Shown here: positions 1-7,235 of the stretch, in pieces
Numbering within the stretch: the stretch's first letter is position 1
Layout: each line of letters starts with the position of its first letter
Virus record (IMG/VR): IMGVR_UViG_3300020312_000213
Location: 1-42,920 of that record
Length of the DNA: 42,920 bases
Origin: a virus
Direction: 5' to 3' (one strand)
Notes under the pieces: generated by a model
The model's input: only the letters and a program-made list of their open reading frames with translations
What the model was told of the DNA's origin: nothing
The model's database searches: none
Made by a program: the position numbers and the translations under genes

Positions 1-35
1 GAGTAGTTAAGAACCTCACTTATGTTGATGAACCT

Positions 36-41
36 ATTATA
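36..41 (-). promoter_or_regulatory. putative promoter -10 for the next operon
   Basis: The minus strand reads GGTGTATAATAGG directly after the T-run of the terminator at 46-72. TATAAT is a perfect -10. No good -35 is visible, as in the other GTGTATAAT sites of this window (5671, 7631). The gene it would drive lies beyond the window edge. Confidence 0.45.
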
Positions 42-45
42 CACC

Positions 46-72
46 ATAAAAAAGCACCCGTGTAGGGTGCTT
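46..72 (-). terminator. rho-independent terminator
   Basis: On the minus strand an 8-bp stem AAGCACCC/GGGTGCTT with a short TACAC loop is followed by six T residues. It ends the transcript that carries the 239-residue gene and is followed at once by a -10 element, so it forms a terminator-promoter junction. Confidence 0.85.
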
Positions 73-90
73 AAGACAGTGTTATAATTG

Positions 91-810
91 TCACGTCGGT
101 GGCATGTTTTGGAAGTTGCCAGATCGACCATACTGCGGTTTGTCTCCTCCTTGTAACTCTTCTGGGGATATACCACCAGCACCATACATGCCTTCTGGAT
201 TTGCTTCAGAAGACCCTACAGAAGGTTGTGAATCAGTCATAGGTGTGCCATAATACCCTGTGGGATTTGCCTCACTTGATGCAACAGCAACAGGATTAGG
301 ATTAGTATAATCTATTGTTGTAGAACCTGTTGGTGGTGACACATAATATGATCCTGCAAGATCATGGTCATAATATCCTGTAGGATTCCCTACACTTGAT
401 GCTACACTGACTTCACCATACATTGTAGTATCAATGTTATATGTTTGTGATGTTGTATCTGCCATGCTAACATGCACATCACTATGACCATCAACATAAT
501 ATCTTGGAGTTGGATATGCTGCTGTATTACCTGCACCAACCTTATCAACAGAATATGATAATGATGGATCATCAGGTGTAATGGTTACAGGATATGTACC
601 ATGAGATGTATCAATTAAATTAACTGCTTCACTAATTTTATCTGTCTTACATCTATAATAATCTAACTGACTATTCAATTCTGCTTTAAACTCATCAACC
701 ATGAATTGTGCTGTTACACCAGCATCACCTAGGTAATCTGCGATAACAGACCGTAGTCTATCTCTTCTGTTATACTCGTAGTCGCTCACTAACTGCTCTT
801 CATTTAACAT
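91..810 (-). CDS. repeat-containing hypothetical phage protein
   Basis: This 239-residue protein has no family I recognise. The first ~65 residues are charged and probably helical. The rest is low-complexity and rich in Gly, Ser, Thr, Pro and Tyr. An imperfect unit of the form ASSxANPTGYYG occurs at about residues 137-147, 177-188 and 199-210. Such repeats are common in secreted or virion surface proteins, but the role here is unknown. A GAGGTAA ribosome site precedes the ATG at 810. The gene has its own strong promoter (836-864) and terminator (46-72), so it is a monocistronic unit. Confidence 0.75.
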   Translation of the reverse strand: MLNEEQLVSDYEYNRRDRLRSVIADYLGDAGVTAQFMVDEFKAELNSQLDYYRCKTDKISEAVNLIDTSHGTYPVTITPDDPSLSYSVDKVGAGNTAAYPTPRYYVDGHSDVHVSMADTTSQTYNIDTTMYGEVSVASSVGNPTGYYDHDLAGSYYVSPPTGSTTIDYTNPNPVAVASSEANPTGYYGTPMTDSQPSVGSSEANPEGMYGAGGISPEELQGGDKPQYGRSGNFQNMPPT

Positions 811-835
811 GTTACCTCACCATCGAATATTGCTT

Positions 836-864
836 AGTATATATGCAATAATTTAATGTGTCAA
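836..864 (-). promoter_or_regulatory. sigma-70 promoter, TTGACA-17-TATACT
   Basis: The minus strand has TTGACA (859-864), a 17-nt spacer and TATACT (836-841). It lies 26 nt upstream of the ATG of the repeat protein. A host-type promoter suggests early expression or expression independent of phage sigma factors. Confidence 0.8.
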
Positions 865-877
865 ATTATATTCTGAC

Positions 878-1102
878 CTATAACTCATCTAATTCTTCTG
901 CAATAGCATATAATTCTTGTGTTGCTTTTAATGTAAGAGTATCACATTCATCAACTACTAATCTAATGAACTGTGCTAATGCCTTAGATCCTATTTTACT
1001 CTTAGGTAGTTTTGTTGTACGTGATAAATCTCCAATAGCACCAAGATAAGCATTTTGGAGATTCTCTGCTCTATGTAATTTGCCGTCTGATCCTAAACTC
1101 AT
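878..1102 (-). CDS. hypothetical protein, 74 aa
   Basis: This is a small soluble, mostly helical protein beginning MSLGSDGKLH. The ATG at 1102 lies 1 nt after the stop of the glycosyltransferase gene, so I prefer it to a longer start inside that gene. No domain is recognised. It is the last gene of its operon, before the promoter at 836-864. Confidence 0.65.
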   Translation of the reverse strand: MSLGSDGKLHRAENLQNAYLGAIGDLSRTTKLPKSKIGSKALAQFIRLVVDECDTLTLKATQELYAIAEELDEL

Positions 1103-1103
1103 G

Positions 1104-2180
1104 TTAATACACCATTGTAAACGCACGTTGGTCTGGGTTATCTAATCCTACCCATTTATCATTTATAAAATGACCAGCAAGTGAACCAGTCTGGTCAAAA
1201 CCATCCAAATCCATTTTTACCTGATTGTCAATGTCATCTACATCAATATGTGATCCTTGCATCCAATACTTAGGATATACTACCTTATTTGTATTGGATA
1301 ACTCAACACCCCACAAACCATAAGAACTATTTGCCATTATATGATAATCACACATGTGCATCATACACAAATCATATGAATAGTTATACAAGTTGTTTTT
1401 TATCTTACGTTTACCAACTGGACTCATGTCTTTAATGATTTGATGTACTGGTACACCAGTTTTATCTGACATTATCTTTAACACCATCTTATAATAGAAT
1501 CTACCCATGCCACTCTCATCAACAATCTTAAGCATCATCTGTGTCCAGTCACAGTTGACTACCTCATTATTATTCTCAATGTCATGTACCAATGTGAATC
1601 GTGATCCAATAAACTTAGGATTATTCATCACATAGTCCTTAGTATTAGTGAATATTAATACTGGTAGACCATCAGGCATTAACTTTAATGCGTCCTCATA
1701 GTAATCATCATCTATTAAGAACATGCCACTCTGTATATCCTCAAAATCTCCTCTTCTAATGTGCATAGAGATTACAGGAGTATCACCAAAGTTATCCTCC
1801 TTAAACTTCTTACAAGCATCATATATCTCATTCCTGAATGTGAAATGCTTTTTAAGTTCTTTTATCTGTGTTGGATCAATAGCATTAGATGGTGTTGGAT
1901 ATCCAAACAAAGGAACATTATCTTCTAACTTTGCTAATACATCCTCAAACTGCTCATCATCTAAAAATTCTATGACCTTATCAGTACTCACTCCCTCTGG
2001 ATCTATCTCATCAAATTCTAATGTTTGGTATGTTGCTTGTAATGCTACTAAGTCATGCTTACCAATACCATACTTCAACCCTGAACGATTTGCCAATGCT
2101 CTCATCATTACATAACAAGAGTGTTGATAACCAAGTCCACTGCCAGTTAATTGATGTTCTTCGTTTAGTGTAAGTGTCAT
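1104..2180 (-). CDS. GT11-type glycosyltransferase (alpha-1,2-fucosyltransferase-like)
   Basis: The 358-residue protein shows the GT11 signature. The motif HIRRGDF is at residues 140-146, where fucosyltransferases have HxRRxDY for GDP-fucose binding. A second conserved block, YHIMANSSYGLWGVEL, is at 279-293, matching the usual HIIANSTFSWWGA-type motif. The N-terminal GLGYQ near residue 16 resembles the degenerate GGLGNQ start of the family. Residues ~205-265 look like an insertion. The family transfers fucose or a related sugar onto glycans, so the likely substrate is a surface polysaccharide or a glycosylated virion protein. It follows the 2OG oxygenase gene by 18 nt. The fold assignment is firm, the sugar is inferred. 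Confidence 0.82.
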   Translation of the reverse strand: MTLTLNEEHQLTGSGLGYQHSCYVMMRALANRSGLKYGIGKHDLVALQATYQTLEFDEIDPEGVSTDKVIEFLDDEQFEDVLAKLEDNVPLFGYPTPSNAIDPTQIKELKKHFTFRNEIYDACKKFKEDNFGDTPVISMHIRRGDFEDIQSGMFLIDDDYYEDALKLMPDGLPVLIFTNTKDYVMNNPKFIGSRFTLVHDIENNNEVVNCDWTQMMLKIVDESGMGRFYYKMVLKIMSDKTGVPVHQIIKDMSPVGKRKIKNNLYNYSYDLCMMHMCDYHIMANSSYGLWGVELSNTNKVVYPKYWMQGSHIDVDDIDNQVKMDLDGFDQTGSLAGHFINDKWVGLDNPDQRAFTMVY

Positions 2181-2198
2181 AATAATATTTTTGATTAT

Positions 2199-2993
2199 TT
2201 AGAAGTATAGTTGCCAAACCCCATCACATTTAACACCATGACCTTGCAAACTCAATCTCCTATCATTAAAGTCTGCATTATATGCTGGTGCAATTTGATG
2301 AACAAGTGATCCAATAAAGTAGAACATCTCACCTGCTGTGTATGGTACTACTGTTGGTTCATCATAATCACCCCATTTACTATAATCCAATTCCTTCATG
2401 TGTTTAGTGTATTCATTATCAATCTCATACTGCTTCATTGATTCCTCTTCCCAAGTATTAAGACCACCACCATTCATAGGAACCTGAATTGGTAGAGTAA
2501 ATGATAATGTATTCTCAAGATCTACCTCTTTAAAATGACTCCATAAAAAGTCATGCTGCTCATGTTGTAAGTCAACATGTATAGTAGCACTTGGTTGCTC
2601 CATATACATCTTGGTTGCCATCTTTGGTGGTTCATTTGGTTTAGTACCAAAGATATGAAATCCTGGATATGCCAAGAAGTCTGCTAACTGACACTCACCA
2701 ATCACATCCCATAAACTATAAACTACTGCATCATACAACCAACCAAAATAATCCTTAAAAACAGGATTTTGGTCTTTTATATAATCGTAGTAGTATTGAA
2801 TATCTGATATACCATCAATGTATGTTGCTACACCCAATGTATAAAAATCAACAGGATTCTCTTCACTAGCAGTAAATCCACCAGCACCACAATAGATACC
2901 TCTCGGTATCCACCAATCCTTCATTAGATCAATACGTTGTATTGTATTGTCTATGCCTTCTTGATCTAATACTTTGAGATATCCTGATCTCAT
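2199..2993 (-). CDS. putative 2OG/Fe(II)-type oxygenase
   Basis: This 264-residue protein has a plausible double-stranded beta-helix iron site. H139-x-D141 lies in ATIHVD, the distal H232 in SLVHQIAP, and a basic residue (R245/R246) would bind 2-oxoglutarate. The N-terminal ~125 residues are specific to this protein. The substrate is unknown. Its ATG overlaps the stop of the 24-residue ORF upstream (ATGA), so translation is probably coupled. The fold call comes from motif order only. Confidence 0.65.
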   Translation of the reverse strand: MRSGYLKVLDQEGIDNTIQRIDLMKDWWIPRGIYCGAGGFTASEENPVDFYTLGVATYIDGISDIQYYYDYIKDQNPVFKDYFGWLYDAVVYSLWDVIGECQLADFLAYPGFHIFGTKPNEPPKMATKMYMEQPSATIHVDLQHEQHDFLWSHFKEVDLENTLSFTLPIQVPMNGGGLNTWEEESMKQYEIDNEYTKHMKELDYSKWGDYDEPTVVPYTAGEMFYFIGSLVHQIAPAYNADFNDRRLSLQGHGVKCDGVWQLYF

Positions 2994-3064
2994 TTTTTAA
3001 ATACACCCATTGATACTAGCACTGCCATTGTTAGTGCTGTCCAAAATACTACGTACCACATCAT
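2990..3064 (-). CDS. 24-aa membrane micropeptide
   Basis: The ORF encodes one hydrophobic stretch of about 20 residues (from MMWYVVFW) ending in KK. Its start overlaps the stop of the upstream gene by ATGA, and its stop overlaps the start of the oxygenase gene by ATGA. ATGA overlaps on both sides are the main evidence that it is translated. It would sit in a membrane. Its function is unknown. Confidence 0.65.
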   Translation of the reverse strand: MMWYVVFWTALTMAVLVSMGVFKK

Positions 3065-3312
3065 TCATCCTCCTTCTTTTGTTTAATGTCATACTCAATG
3101 ACAATCTTCTTAGATGTCCTACCCATAGAGTTAGATGTACTATACTCACTCCACTCACCCTTTAATAAATCTTCCATTATTCTCTTATCAAGACCACATA
3201 GTTGTACACAATTCTCAACTGATTTGCGAACTGATTCTAACCCATCTGGATAAACTTGTACTTTAAATCCATGTTTATCTAACTCATTACCATCTTCATC
3301 ATACTCAGGCAT
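3061..3312 (-). CDS. hypothetical acidic protein, 83 aa
   Basis: The start at 3312 (MPEYDEDGNE) shares TAATG with the stop of the gene upstream, and I prefer it to the longer in-frame start. The protein is charged, soluble and has no recognised domain. It ends in a Lys/Glu-rich tail. It is the third of a tightly overlapping string running from ho1. Confidence 0.7.
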   Translation of the reverse strand: MPEYDEDGNELDKHGFKVQVYPDGLESVRKSVENCVQLCGLDKRIMEDLLKGEWSEYSTSNSMGRTSKKIVIEYDIKQKKEDE

Positions 3313-3725
3313 TATGATACCTCTTCCCAATGAGAGTCATTACCATTCTCATCGTAAACTTTTACTTTACGAGTAACATTCTTTGGTGGTTCATTTACTG
3401 CTAACTGTGCAGTCACAGTATAAAAGCAATTAACACCACTACCAGCATTGTTCTTAACTTCTACTCTCTTACCCCACTCTAATGCACCAACAAATAATTC
3501 TTGGTAATGACCAACAGGTGTCAACTGAACATTAATTGTATTAAAATCAATAGTTCTAACTGCTTGAGGTGGTTTTTTACCCACCCAATCATCTGGGAAG
3601 TTAATATAATTACTACCATTTAACTGACCACTGAATTGTACACCATCACTCCCTTCAAGAAATGTTAATGCACCAACTGCTTCATCATAAATGGCATACT
3701 TTGGTTTAGCGTTAGGATCAGTCAT
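3312..3725 (-). CDS. virion-type beta domain protein, paralogous to the spike protein C-terminus
   Basis: This 137-residue protein aligns by eye with the C-terminal half of the spike protein at 38827-39666. Both have a Gly-rich strand followed by Ile-[ND]-[FL]-P..W, then a [IV]xVQLxPxG block and a CFY strand near the end. Here these are NFPDDW, NVQLTPVG and NCFYTV. In the spike protein they are DLPYYW, TVQLQPIG and DCFYHV. It is therefore probably a small structural or receptor-related beta domain, carried outside the tail cluster. The family name is unknown to me. Its start overlaps the upstream stop by ATGA. Confidence 0.68.
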   Translation of the reverse strand: MTDPNAKPKYAIYDEAVGALTFLEGSDGVQFSGQLNGSNYINFPDDWVGKKPPQAVRTIDFNTINVQLTPVGHYQELFVGALEWGKRVEVKNNAGSGVNCFYTVTAQLAVNEPPKNVTRKVKVYDENGNDSHWEEVS

Positions 3726-3925
3726 GAGTTTGCTTCCTTCAATGCTTCAACTATAATTCTCTTAAGTTGATTTGACTTCTTCTTACCAAGTCCTGCTCTT
3801 GTGTCTATCTGTACTTTTAACCAGTACACAAATGCAAGAACAAGAATGAATTGAATACCTTCACCCCATGATAGGTTCCATGCTTCATTCAAATCCAGCG
3901 ATGCTGCTGCTAATAGATTAATCAT
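3722..3925 (-). CDS. small single-span membrane protein, 67 aa
   Basis: One transmembrane helix lies at about residues 24-38 (IQFILVLAFVYWL), followed by a basic tail rich in Lys and Arg. This fits an inner-membrane protein with a cytoplasmic C-terminus. A holin-like role is possible but not shown. It overlaps its neighbours by ATGA at both ends. Confidence 0.68.
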   Translation of the reverse strand: MINLLAAASLDLNEAWNLSWGEGIQFILVLAFVYWLKVQIDTRAGLGKKKSNQLKRIIVEALKEANS

Positions 3926-4068
3926 CTAAATTCTCCAATTTTACATAATTTTGCGTCAACAGATTCAGGTGTCGCTTTAACACGATATACCACCTCATCC
4001 TTCTTACCCAATCTGGTTAGCATATCTGCTACCTGATCCCATAGGTGTTTGTATTCAGTGTCATTCAT
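3922..4068 (-). CDS. 48-aa hypothetical protein between ho1 and membrane protein
   Basis: The ORF reads from ATG at 4068 (MNDTEYKHLW) to a TGA that overlaps the next ATG by 4 nt. Its start overlaps the ho1 stop. The sequence is charged and soluble, with one Cys near the C-terminus (KLCKIGEF). The tight packing supports translation. No function can be assigned. Confidence 0.7.
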   Translation of the reverse strand: MNDTEYKHLWDQVADMLTRLGKKDEVVYRVKATPESVDAKLCKIGEFR

Positions 4069-4742
4069 TTAAAGATACCTCCAATCCAATTAGTGAACAT
4101 TACCCAAAGAGATTTACGAGCACTGCCCTGAATCTCATCAAACATATTCATGTTTAATTTGAACGCATAGTTTGCTTCTGCAATTATAGCATCTATTTGT
4201 GATTGATCAAGTTCTAACGCATCTAATGATGCACGATACTGATTCTTATACTCTTTAGCATCTTCTATCTTATCAAAATCATAGAAGTGTAACCCTTCAC
4301 CCTCTGGTAATGTTAATGCCTTCTCTGCTATACCTTTGAGTATTTGTCCTCCTGATAGATCACCAATGTATCTGGTATAATGATGACCAATCAACAACAT
4401 CTTGTCATTTACCTCACGTATGCGATTAACATATTGTTGACCTGCAACAGTTGTTGTTACAATGGATCTCCAATTTGGTCCATAATAATACCTGAGATCT
4501 CTCTCAAGTGCATTTGTCCTGTATAATACAGGATCATCAATTACAGCAACAGCAGGATCATCATGATGTTTACTGATCTCCTCCTCCATTGCTCTATAAA
4601 CAAAGAAGAAGTTAGCAATGAGTTTGCGATACTCTTCAGGATCAAGTACACCTCTAAGGAATGACGCAACAAACTTAGTATTCTCTGCTGCGGAGTGTGA
4701 CTTCTTAGTTCCTGTTTTTAATTGCTTTGACAGTGGTTCCAT
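4065..4742 (-). CDS. ho1: heme oxygenase
   Basis: The 225-residue protein is a classic biliverdin-forming heme oxygenase, close to the length of cyanobacterial Ho1. The proximal heme ligand is H16 in KKSHSAAEN. The distal-helix signature is YTRYIGDLSGGQIL. The family opens heme to biliverdin IXalpha using ferredoxin, giving iron and CO. In marine cyanophages ho1 is a known auxiliary gene, often near bilin reductases, but none (pebS, pcyA) is in this window. It lies in a run of small phage genes and overlaps the upstream gene by 25 nt. Confidence 0.95.
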   Translation of the reverse strand: MEPLSKQLKTGTKKSHSAAENTKFVASFLRGVLDPEEYRKLIANFFFVYRAMEEEISKHHDDPAVAVIDDPVLYRTNALERDLRYYYGPNWRSIVTTTVAGQQYVNRIREVNDKMLLIGHHYTRYIGDLSGGQILKGIAEKALTLPEGEGLHFYDFDKIEDAKEYKNQYRASLDALELDQSQIDAIIAEANYAFKLNMNMFDEIQGSARKSLWVMFTNWIGGIFK

Positions 4743-5023
4743 TGTTTGAATAAGTTTAATTGTTCTGGTGCATTTGCATCCTGATATGGAGACTCACGAT
4801 GCCTAACGTACTTTAGTTCACTCCAATACTGATTGTTGCATAATAACAAACAGTGAATCATTTTGTGACGATCATTTTTGGCATGCTCACAATATGGTTT
4901 GGGTTTAACATGAACTTCTATAGTGATATACTCATCACATTTGAAGTAAACCCATCCCTTCTCAACTCCATACTCACCTTTGTCCCAAATAACATAATCG
5001 TCAACCTCTGGTTCATAACTCAT
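4718..5023 (-). CDS. hypothetical phage protein, 101 aa
   Basis: This is a soluble protein with many aromatic and charged residues and several Cys/His positions (YCEHAKNDRHKMIHC, then LLLC). These could bind metal, but the spacing matches no motif I know. It overlaps ho1 by 25 nt downstream and the next gene by ATGA upstream, which suggests coupled translation with ho1. Confidence 0.7.
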   Translation of the reverse strand: MSYEPEVDDYVIWDKGEYGVEKGWVYFKCDEYITIEVHVKPKPYCEHAKNDRHKMIHCLLLCNNQYWSELKYVRHRESPYQDANAPEQLNLFKQWNHCQSN

Positions 5024-5226
5024 AAATCCTCAATAGTTAAATCGTTTATGAATAACCAATTATCTGGACAGTCTTCATCATCTACCACAAATTCACTATG
5101 CAGTGCGTCTGCATCATCTAATCTGTCACTTGCTACTAACTCCATGCACGTTGCCATGAAGAATTCTTCCACATGCTCAATGCACTTCTCATGTCTTATC
5201 TGACTTCTGATGTTGATTTCATCCAT
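5020..5226 (-). CDS. hypothetical acidic protein, 68 aa
   Basis: This is a small acidic helical protein (MDEINIRSQI start) with no recognised domain. It is coupled by ATGA to the 101-residue gene downstream. About 27 nt separate it from the 78-residue gene upstream. Confidence 0.65.
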   Translation of the reverse strand: MDEINIRSQIRHEKCIEHVEEFFMATCMELVASDRLDDADALHSEFVVDDEDCPDNWLFINDLTIEDL

Positions 5227-5253
5227 AATGAGATCCCAAAAGTAACATAGTAT

Positions 5254-5490
5254 CTATGTCATAAATGATGACACGATACCAACATCCTCAGACTCATCAA
5301 GTTTAAGACGCACTGCATTTTTGATCTTAGGCATGATACGATTCACATGGTCATCCTCATACCCATCATTCAAATCAAGACATAAATCAAAACACTGTTG
5401 GTCACTCTCAGCAACCACATTAATCTGACCACCGTACTCAGACTGTGGGAATGGAACCCAGTAGTCTACAATATACAGATACTTATCCAT
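5254..5490 (-). CDS. hypothetical protein, 78 aa
   Basis: I place the start at the ATG at 5490 (MDKYLYIVDYW). The longer in-frame start at 5610 would read through the terminator hairpin at 5522-5552. The protein begins with beta strands and aromatic residues, then is acidic. No family is recognised. It is the first gene after that terminator; no clear promoter is visible between them. Confidence 0.65.
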   Translation of the reverse strand: MDKYLYIVDYWVPFPQSEYGGQINVVAESDQQCFDLCLDLNDGYEDDHVNRIMPKIKNAVRLKLDESEDVGIVSSFMT

Positions 5491-5521
5491 TAGAGAGTTA
5501 AAGAATAGTAAGAGTCTACAG

Positions 5522-5552
5522 TAAAAAACCTCCTCAGTCAAGTGAGAAGGTT
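5522..5552 (-). terminator. rho-independent terminator
   Basis: The minus strand has a 10-bp stem (5543-5552 with 5527-5536, one G-T pair), a 6-nt loop and a run of six T. The stop codon of the 37-residue ORF lies inside the 3' arm of the stem, so a terminating ribosome would cover the hairpin. Confidence 0.85.
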
Positions 5553-5647
5553 TCGTGGTCATCAAGTTGATCTTCGTTGAATGATTCAAATACATCCTCG
5601 TTAAGATCATCTTCTTGGTCTTGGATGAGAAGGAGATCGTCGTTCAT
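5534..5647 (-). CDS. 37-aa acidic peptide ending in the terminator
   Basis: The ORF begins MNDDLLLIQDQEDD and is strongly acidic. It has a -10 TATAAT 24 nt upstream (5671-5676) and ends inside the terminator hairpin. It is thus the only gene of a very short transcript. Small acidic early phage proteins often bind host enzymes, but that is only a suggestion here. Confidence 0.6.
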   Translation of the reverse strand: MNDDLLLIQDQEDDLNEDVFESFNEDQLDDHETFSLD

Positions 5648-5670
5648 GTGAATCCTTTTGGTATACATCT

Positions 5671-5676
5671 ATTATA
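5671..5676 (-). promoter_or_regulatory. putative promoter -10 (GGTGTATAATAGA)
   Basis: A perfect TATAAT in the context GGTGTATAATA, just downstream of the metalloprotease gene and 24 nt before the ATG of the 37-residue ORF. No convincing -35 is present. The same extended sequence recurs at 36, 7631 and 10848. Confidence 0.55.
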
Positions 5677-5679
5677 CAC

Positions 5680-6150
5680 CTACCAATACGAATATGCACC
5701 ACCACATAGACGGTTTGTGAACTGTCTGTCATATTCTGGAATCTTCATGTACTTCTTATACAATGATACTTCCTTCTTCCTAGCATCTATCTCATGTGGT
5801 TGATCGTCATAACCATACTCAGTTATATCACAGTCAGCATAATACATCCTCTTCCTTCTAAGTTTAAGAACACCAGTAACCCATTGATGCACATGTACCA
5901 ACTCATGCAGCAATGTCTTAATGTAATCCTCCTTATCCATGTGTGCTTGAAGAGAGATCTCAAACTCTCTTGGTCTTACATAACTATCCTTCACATCACA
6001 ATATCCAAAAGAATCATCCCTCTTCAATCCACAATGTTTTATGTCAATGTCTAATTTATGTTTTGGCATATGTTCCTTAATGAACCATGCTAAAACATTC
6101 TCACAAAGACGTTTAGAGTAACCATACCCTCTGATGTCATAATAAAGCAT
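5680..6150 (-). CDS. SprT-like zinc metalloprotease
   Basis: The 156-residue protein contains the zincin motif HELVH at 82-86 (LLHELVHVHQW), with two zinc ligands and the catalytic Glu. A downstream HEIDARKKE block (~119-127) could give the third ligand. The size and layout fit SprT-like proteases, which occur as small domains in many phages. The substrate is unknown; protease action on host or DNA-crosslinked proteins is known for the wider family. The start overlaps the upstream stop as TAATG. Confidence 0.78.
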   Translation of the reverse strand: MLYYDIRGYGYSKRLCENVLAWFIKEHMPKHKLDIDIKHCGLKRDDSFGYCDVKDSYVRPREFEISLQAHMDKEDYIKTLLHELVHVHQWVTGVLKLRRKRMYYADCDITEYGYDDQPHEIDARKKEVSLYKKYMKIPEYDRQFTNRLCGGAYSYW

Positions 6151-6272
6151 TAGAAGAACCTCATCTCAAGTGTACTAATAGTTGCAAACGCAACACGCAC
6201 ACCCCAGTGCATCATCCATATGAATGAGACAATGAAGATTAACTTCTCCTTGGCAGTCATATCTTTGCTCAT
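6150..6272 (-). CDS. 40-aa single-span membrane peptide
   Basis: The ORF starts MSKDMTAKEK and has one hydrophobic helix (LIFIVSFIWMMHWGV). The start overlaps the stop of the 42-residue ORF by ATGA and the stop shares TAATG with the metalloprotease start. This double coupling supports translation. It is predicted to sit in the membrane; its role is unknown. Confidence 0.65.
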   Translation of the reverse strand: MSKDMTAKEKLIFIVSFIWMMHWGVRVAFATISTLEMRFF

Positions 6273-6397
6273 TGGCATAACTCCTCAAATCTCTGGTTTG
6301 TTATGTCAATTCTTGTATCCTCATCTAACCAAGGGAACTCTTCAGTTACCTCATCAAATAGATTAAGAAGAATCTCTTCATGATGTAGTGTGCTCAT
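6269..6397 (-). CDS. 42-aa acidic hypothetical protein
   Basis: The ORF starts MSTLHHEEIL and is acidic and helical. It has a strong AAGGAGA ribosome site 5 nt before the ATG, inside the end of the upstream membrane-protein gene, whose stop it overlaps by ATGA. No domain is recognised. Confidence 0.65.
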   Translation of the reverse strand: MSTLHHEEILLNLFDEVTEEFPWLDEDTRIDITNQRFEELCQ

Positions 6398-6717
6398 TTT
6401 GTCTCCTTTTGATTAAAGAACCAGATGATTAATGATAGTATTCCGAAGATCAATGCTATTGCAGCAATCTCCTTCCAATACATGAATACTAGGAACGCAC
6501 CAATCCAAAATAATAATGTACTGATGCCTTCTATTGCACCCATACTACCACCTCCTGAATAAGAATCGCCATCGACACGACGAATGTTAATAGTTTGTTG
6601 GGAACCATATACTCTCTCAAATTGTTGACGAGCACCATTAACTGATGCTGCTTCAACTTGAAGGTTTTGATAACCTCCTTTGGTTCCGAGATAACATTTT
6701 GCGTTCCAAGTTGCCAT
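6394..6717 (-). CDS. two-span membrane protein, 107 aa
   Basis: The start at 6717 (MATWNAKCYLG) follows the upstream stop by 2 nt, so the longer ORF start is rejected. Residues 1-50 form a small soluble domain with YQNLQVEAASV and INIRRV strands. Then comes a Gly/Ser linker (SYSGGGSMG) and two hydrophobic helices (~62-80 and ~84-100) ending in a basic tail. It is probably an inner-membrane protein of unknown function. Confidence 0.7.
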   Translation of the reverse strand: MATWNAKCYLGTKGGYQNLQVEAASVNGARQQFERVYGSQQTINIRRVDGDSYSGGGSMGAIEGISTLLFWIGAFLVFMYWKEIAAIALIFGILSLIIWFFNQKETK

Positions 6718-6719
6718 GA

Positions 6720-6887
6720 TTAAACTGCGTAAACCTCCCAATCTGATTTGTTTACTGATTCTCTGCAACACTGACATGTGAGTGCAGACCAACTAAAGTG
6801 ATATACTTTAGAAGTTTGAGAGCATTTAGGACAGGTGATCCATTTACCATCCTGCCCTGCTCTGGTGTAACGATTGACTTTAGTCAT
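6720..6887 (-). CDS. zinc-ribbon protein, 55 aa
   Basis: Starting at 6887 (MTKVNRYTRAG), which overlaps the upstream stop by 8 nt, the protein has two CxxC knuckles: C19-x2-C22 (CPKC) and C38-x2-C41 (CQCC), 15 residues apart. This is a typical zinc ribbon. Such small proteins often bind nucleic acid or RNA polymerase, but no specific role can be read here. Confidence 0.72.
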   Translation of the reverse strand: MTKVNRYTRAGQDGKWITCPKCSQTSKVYHFSWSALTCQCCRESVNKSDWEVYAV

Positions 6888-7149
6888 GCTTAAGATTACC
6901 CTCCTCATCATACCACTCATCAGTGACATTTTCTAATTCAACAGATGGTACAACACCATCTTCAATAGCATCGTAGTAATCTTGTGGTACTACGTTCTCA
7001 AGGACTTTGAAGATCTCATCCATTTCCTGAACAAGTTCTTCATCATCATTGCCTTGACTGTATCCTTCAAGTACATAAAGGATAGTACTGATTTGACTCT
7101 CAGTGAGTTCACAGTTGAATGTCTGTGGTTTGAATAGTTGCTTAGGCAT
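6880..7149 (-). CDS. hypothetical acidic protein, 89 aa
   Basis: This is an acidic, mostly helical protein (MPKQLFKPQT start) ending in EEGNLKHD. No domain is recognised. Its ATG overlaps the stop of the 29-residue membrane ORF by 8 nt and its own stop overlaps the zinc-ribbon start by 8 nt. Confidence 0.68.
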   Translation of the reverse strand: MPKQLFKPQTFNCELTESQISTILYVLEGYSQGNDDEELVQEMDEIFKVLENVVPQDYYDAIEDGVVPSVELENVTDEWYDEEGNLKHD

Positions 7150-7231
7150 GGGGATCGTAGTGTTGGATGATTGAATAAACTATCACTAATAAGATAAGAG
7201 CGATAGAGATAAGAGAAAGAAGTAAGTGCAT
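7142..7231 (-). CDS. 29-aa membrane micropeptide
   Basis: The ORF starts MHLLLSLISIALILL and is almost entirely one transmembrane helix with a short polar tail (QHYDPHA). Its stop overlaps the start of the next gene by 8 nt, and its ATG is 4 nt after the upstream stop. No clear ribosome site is seen, so it may rely on re-initiation. Its function is unknown. Confidence 0.55.
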   Translation of the reverse strand: MHLLLSLISIALILLVIVYSIIQHYDPHA

Positions 7232-7235
7232 TTAA

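Noticed and set aside
3525-3545. TTGACA on the minus strand
   Set aside because: It is inside the 137-residue gene and has no -10 at 16-18 nt.
5491-5610. N-terminal extension of the 78-residue gene
   Set aside because: It would cross a strong terminator hairpin and the 37-residue ORF.
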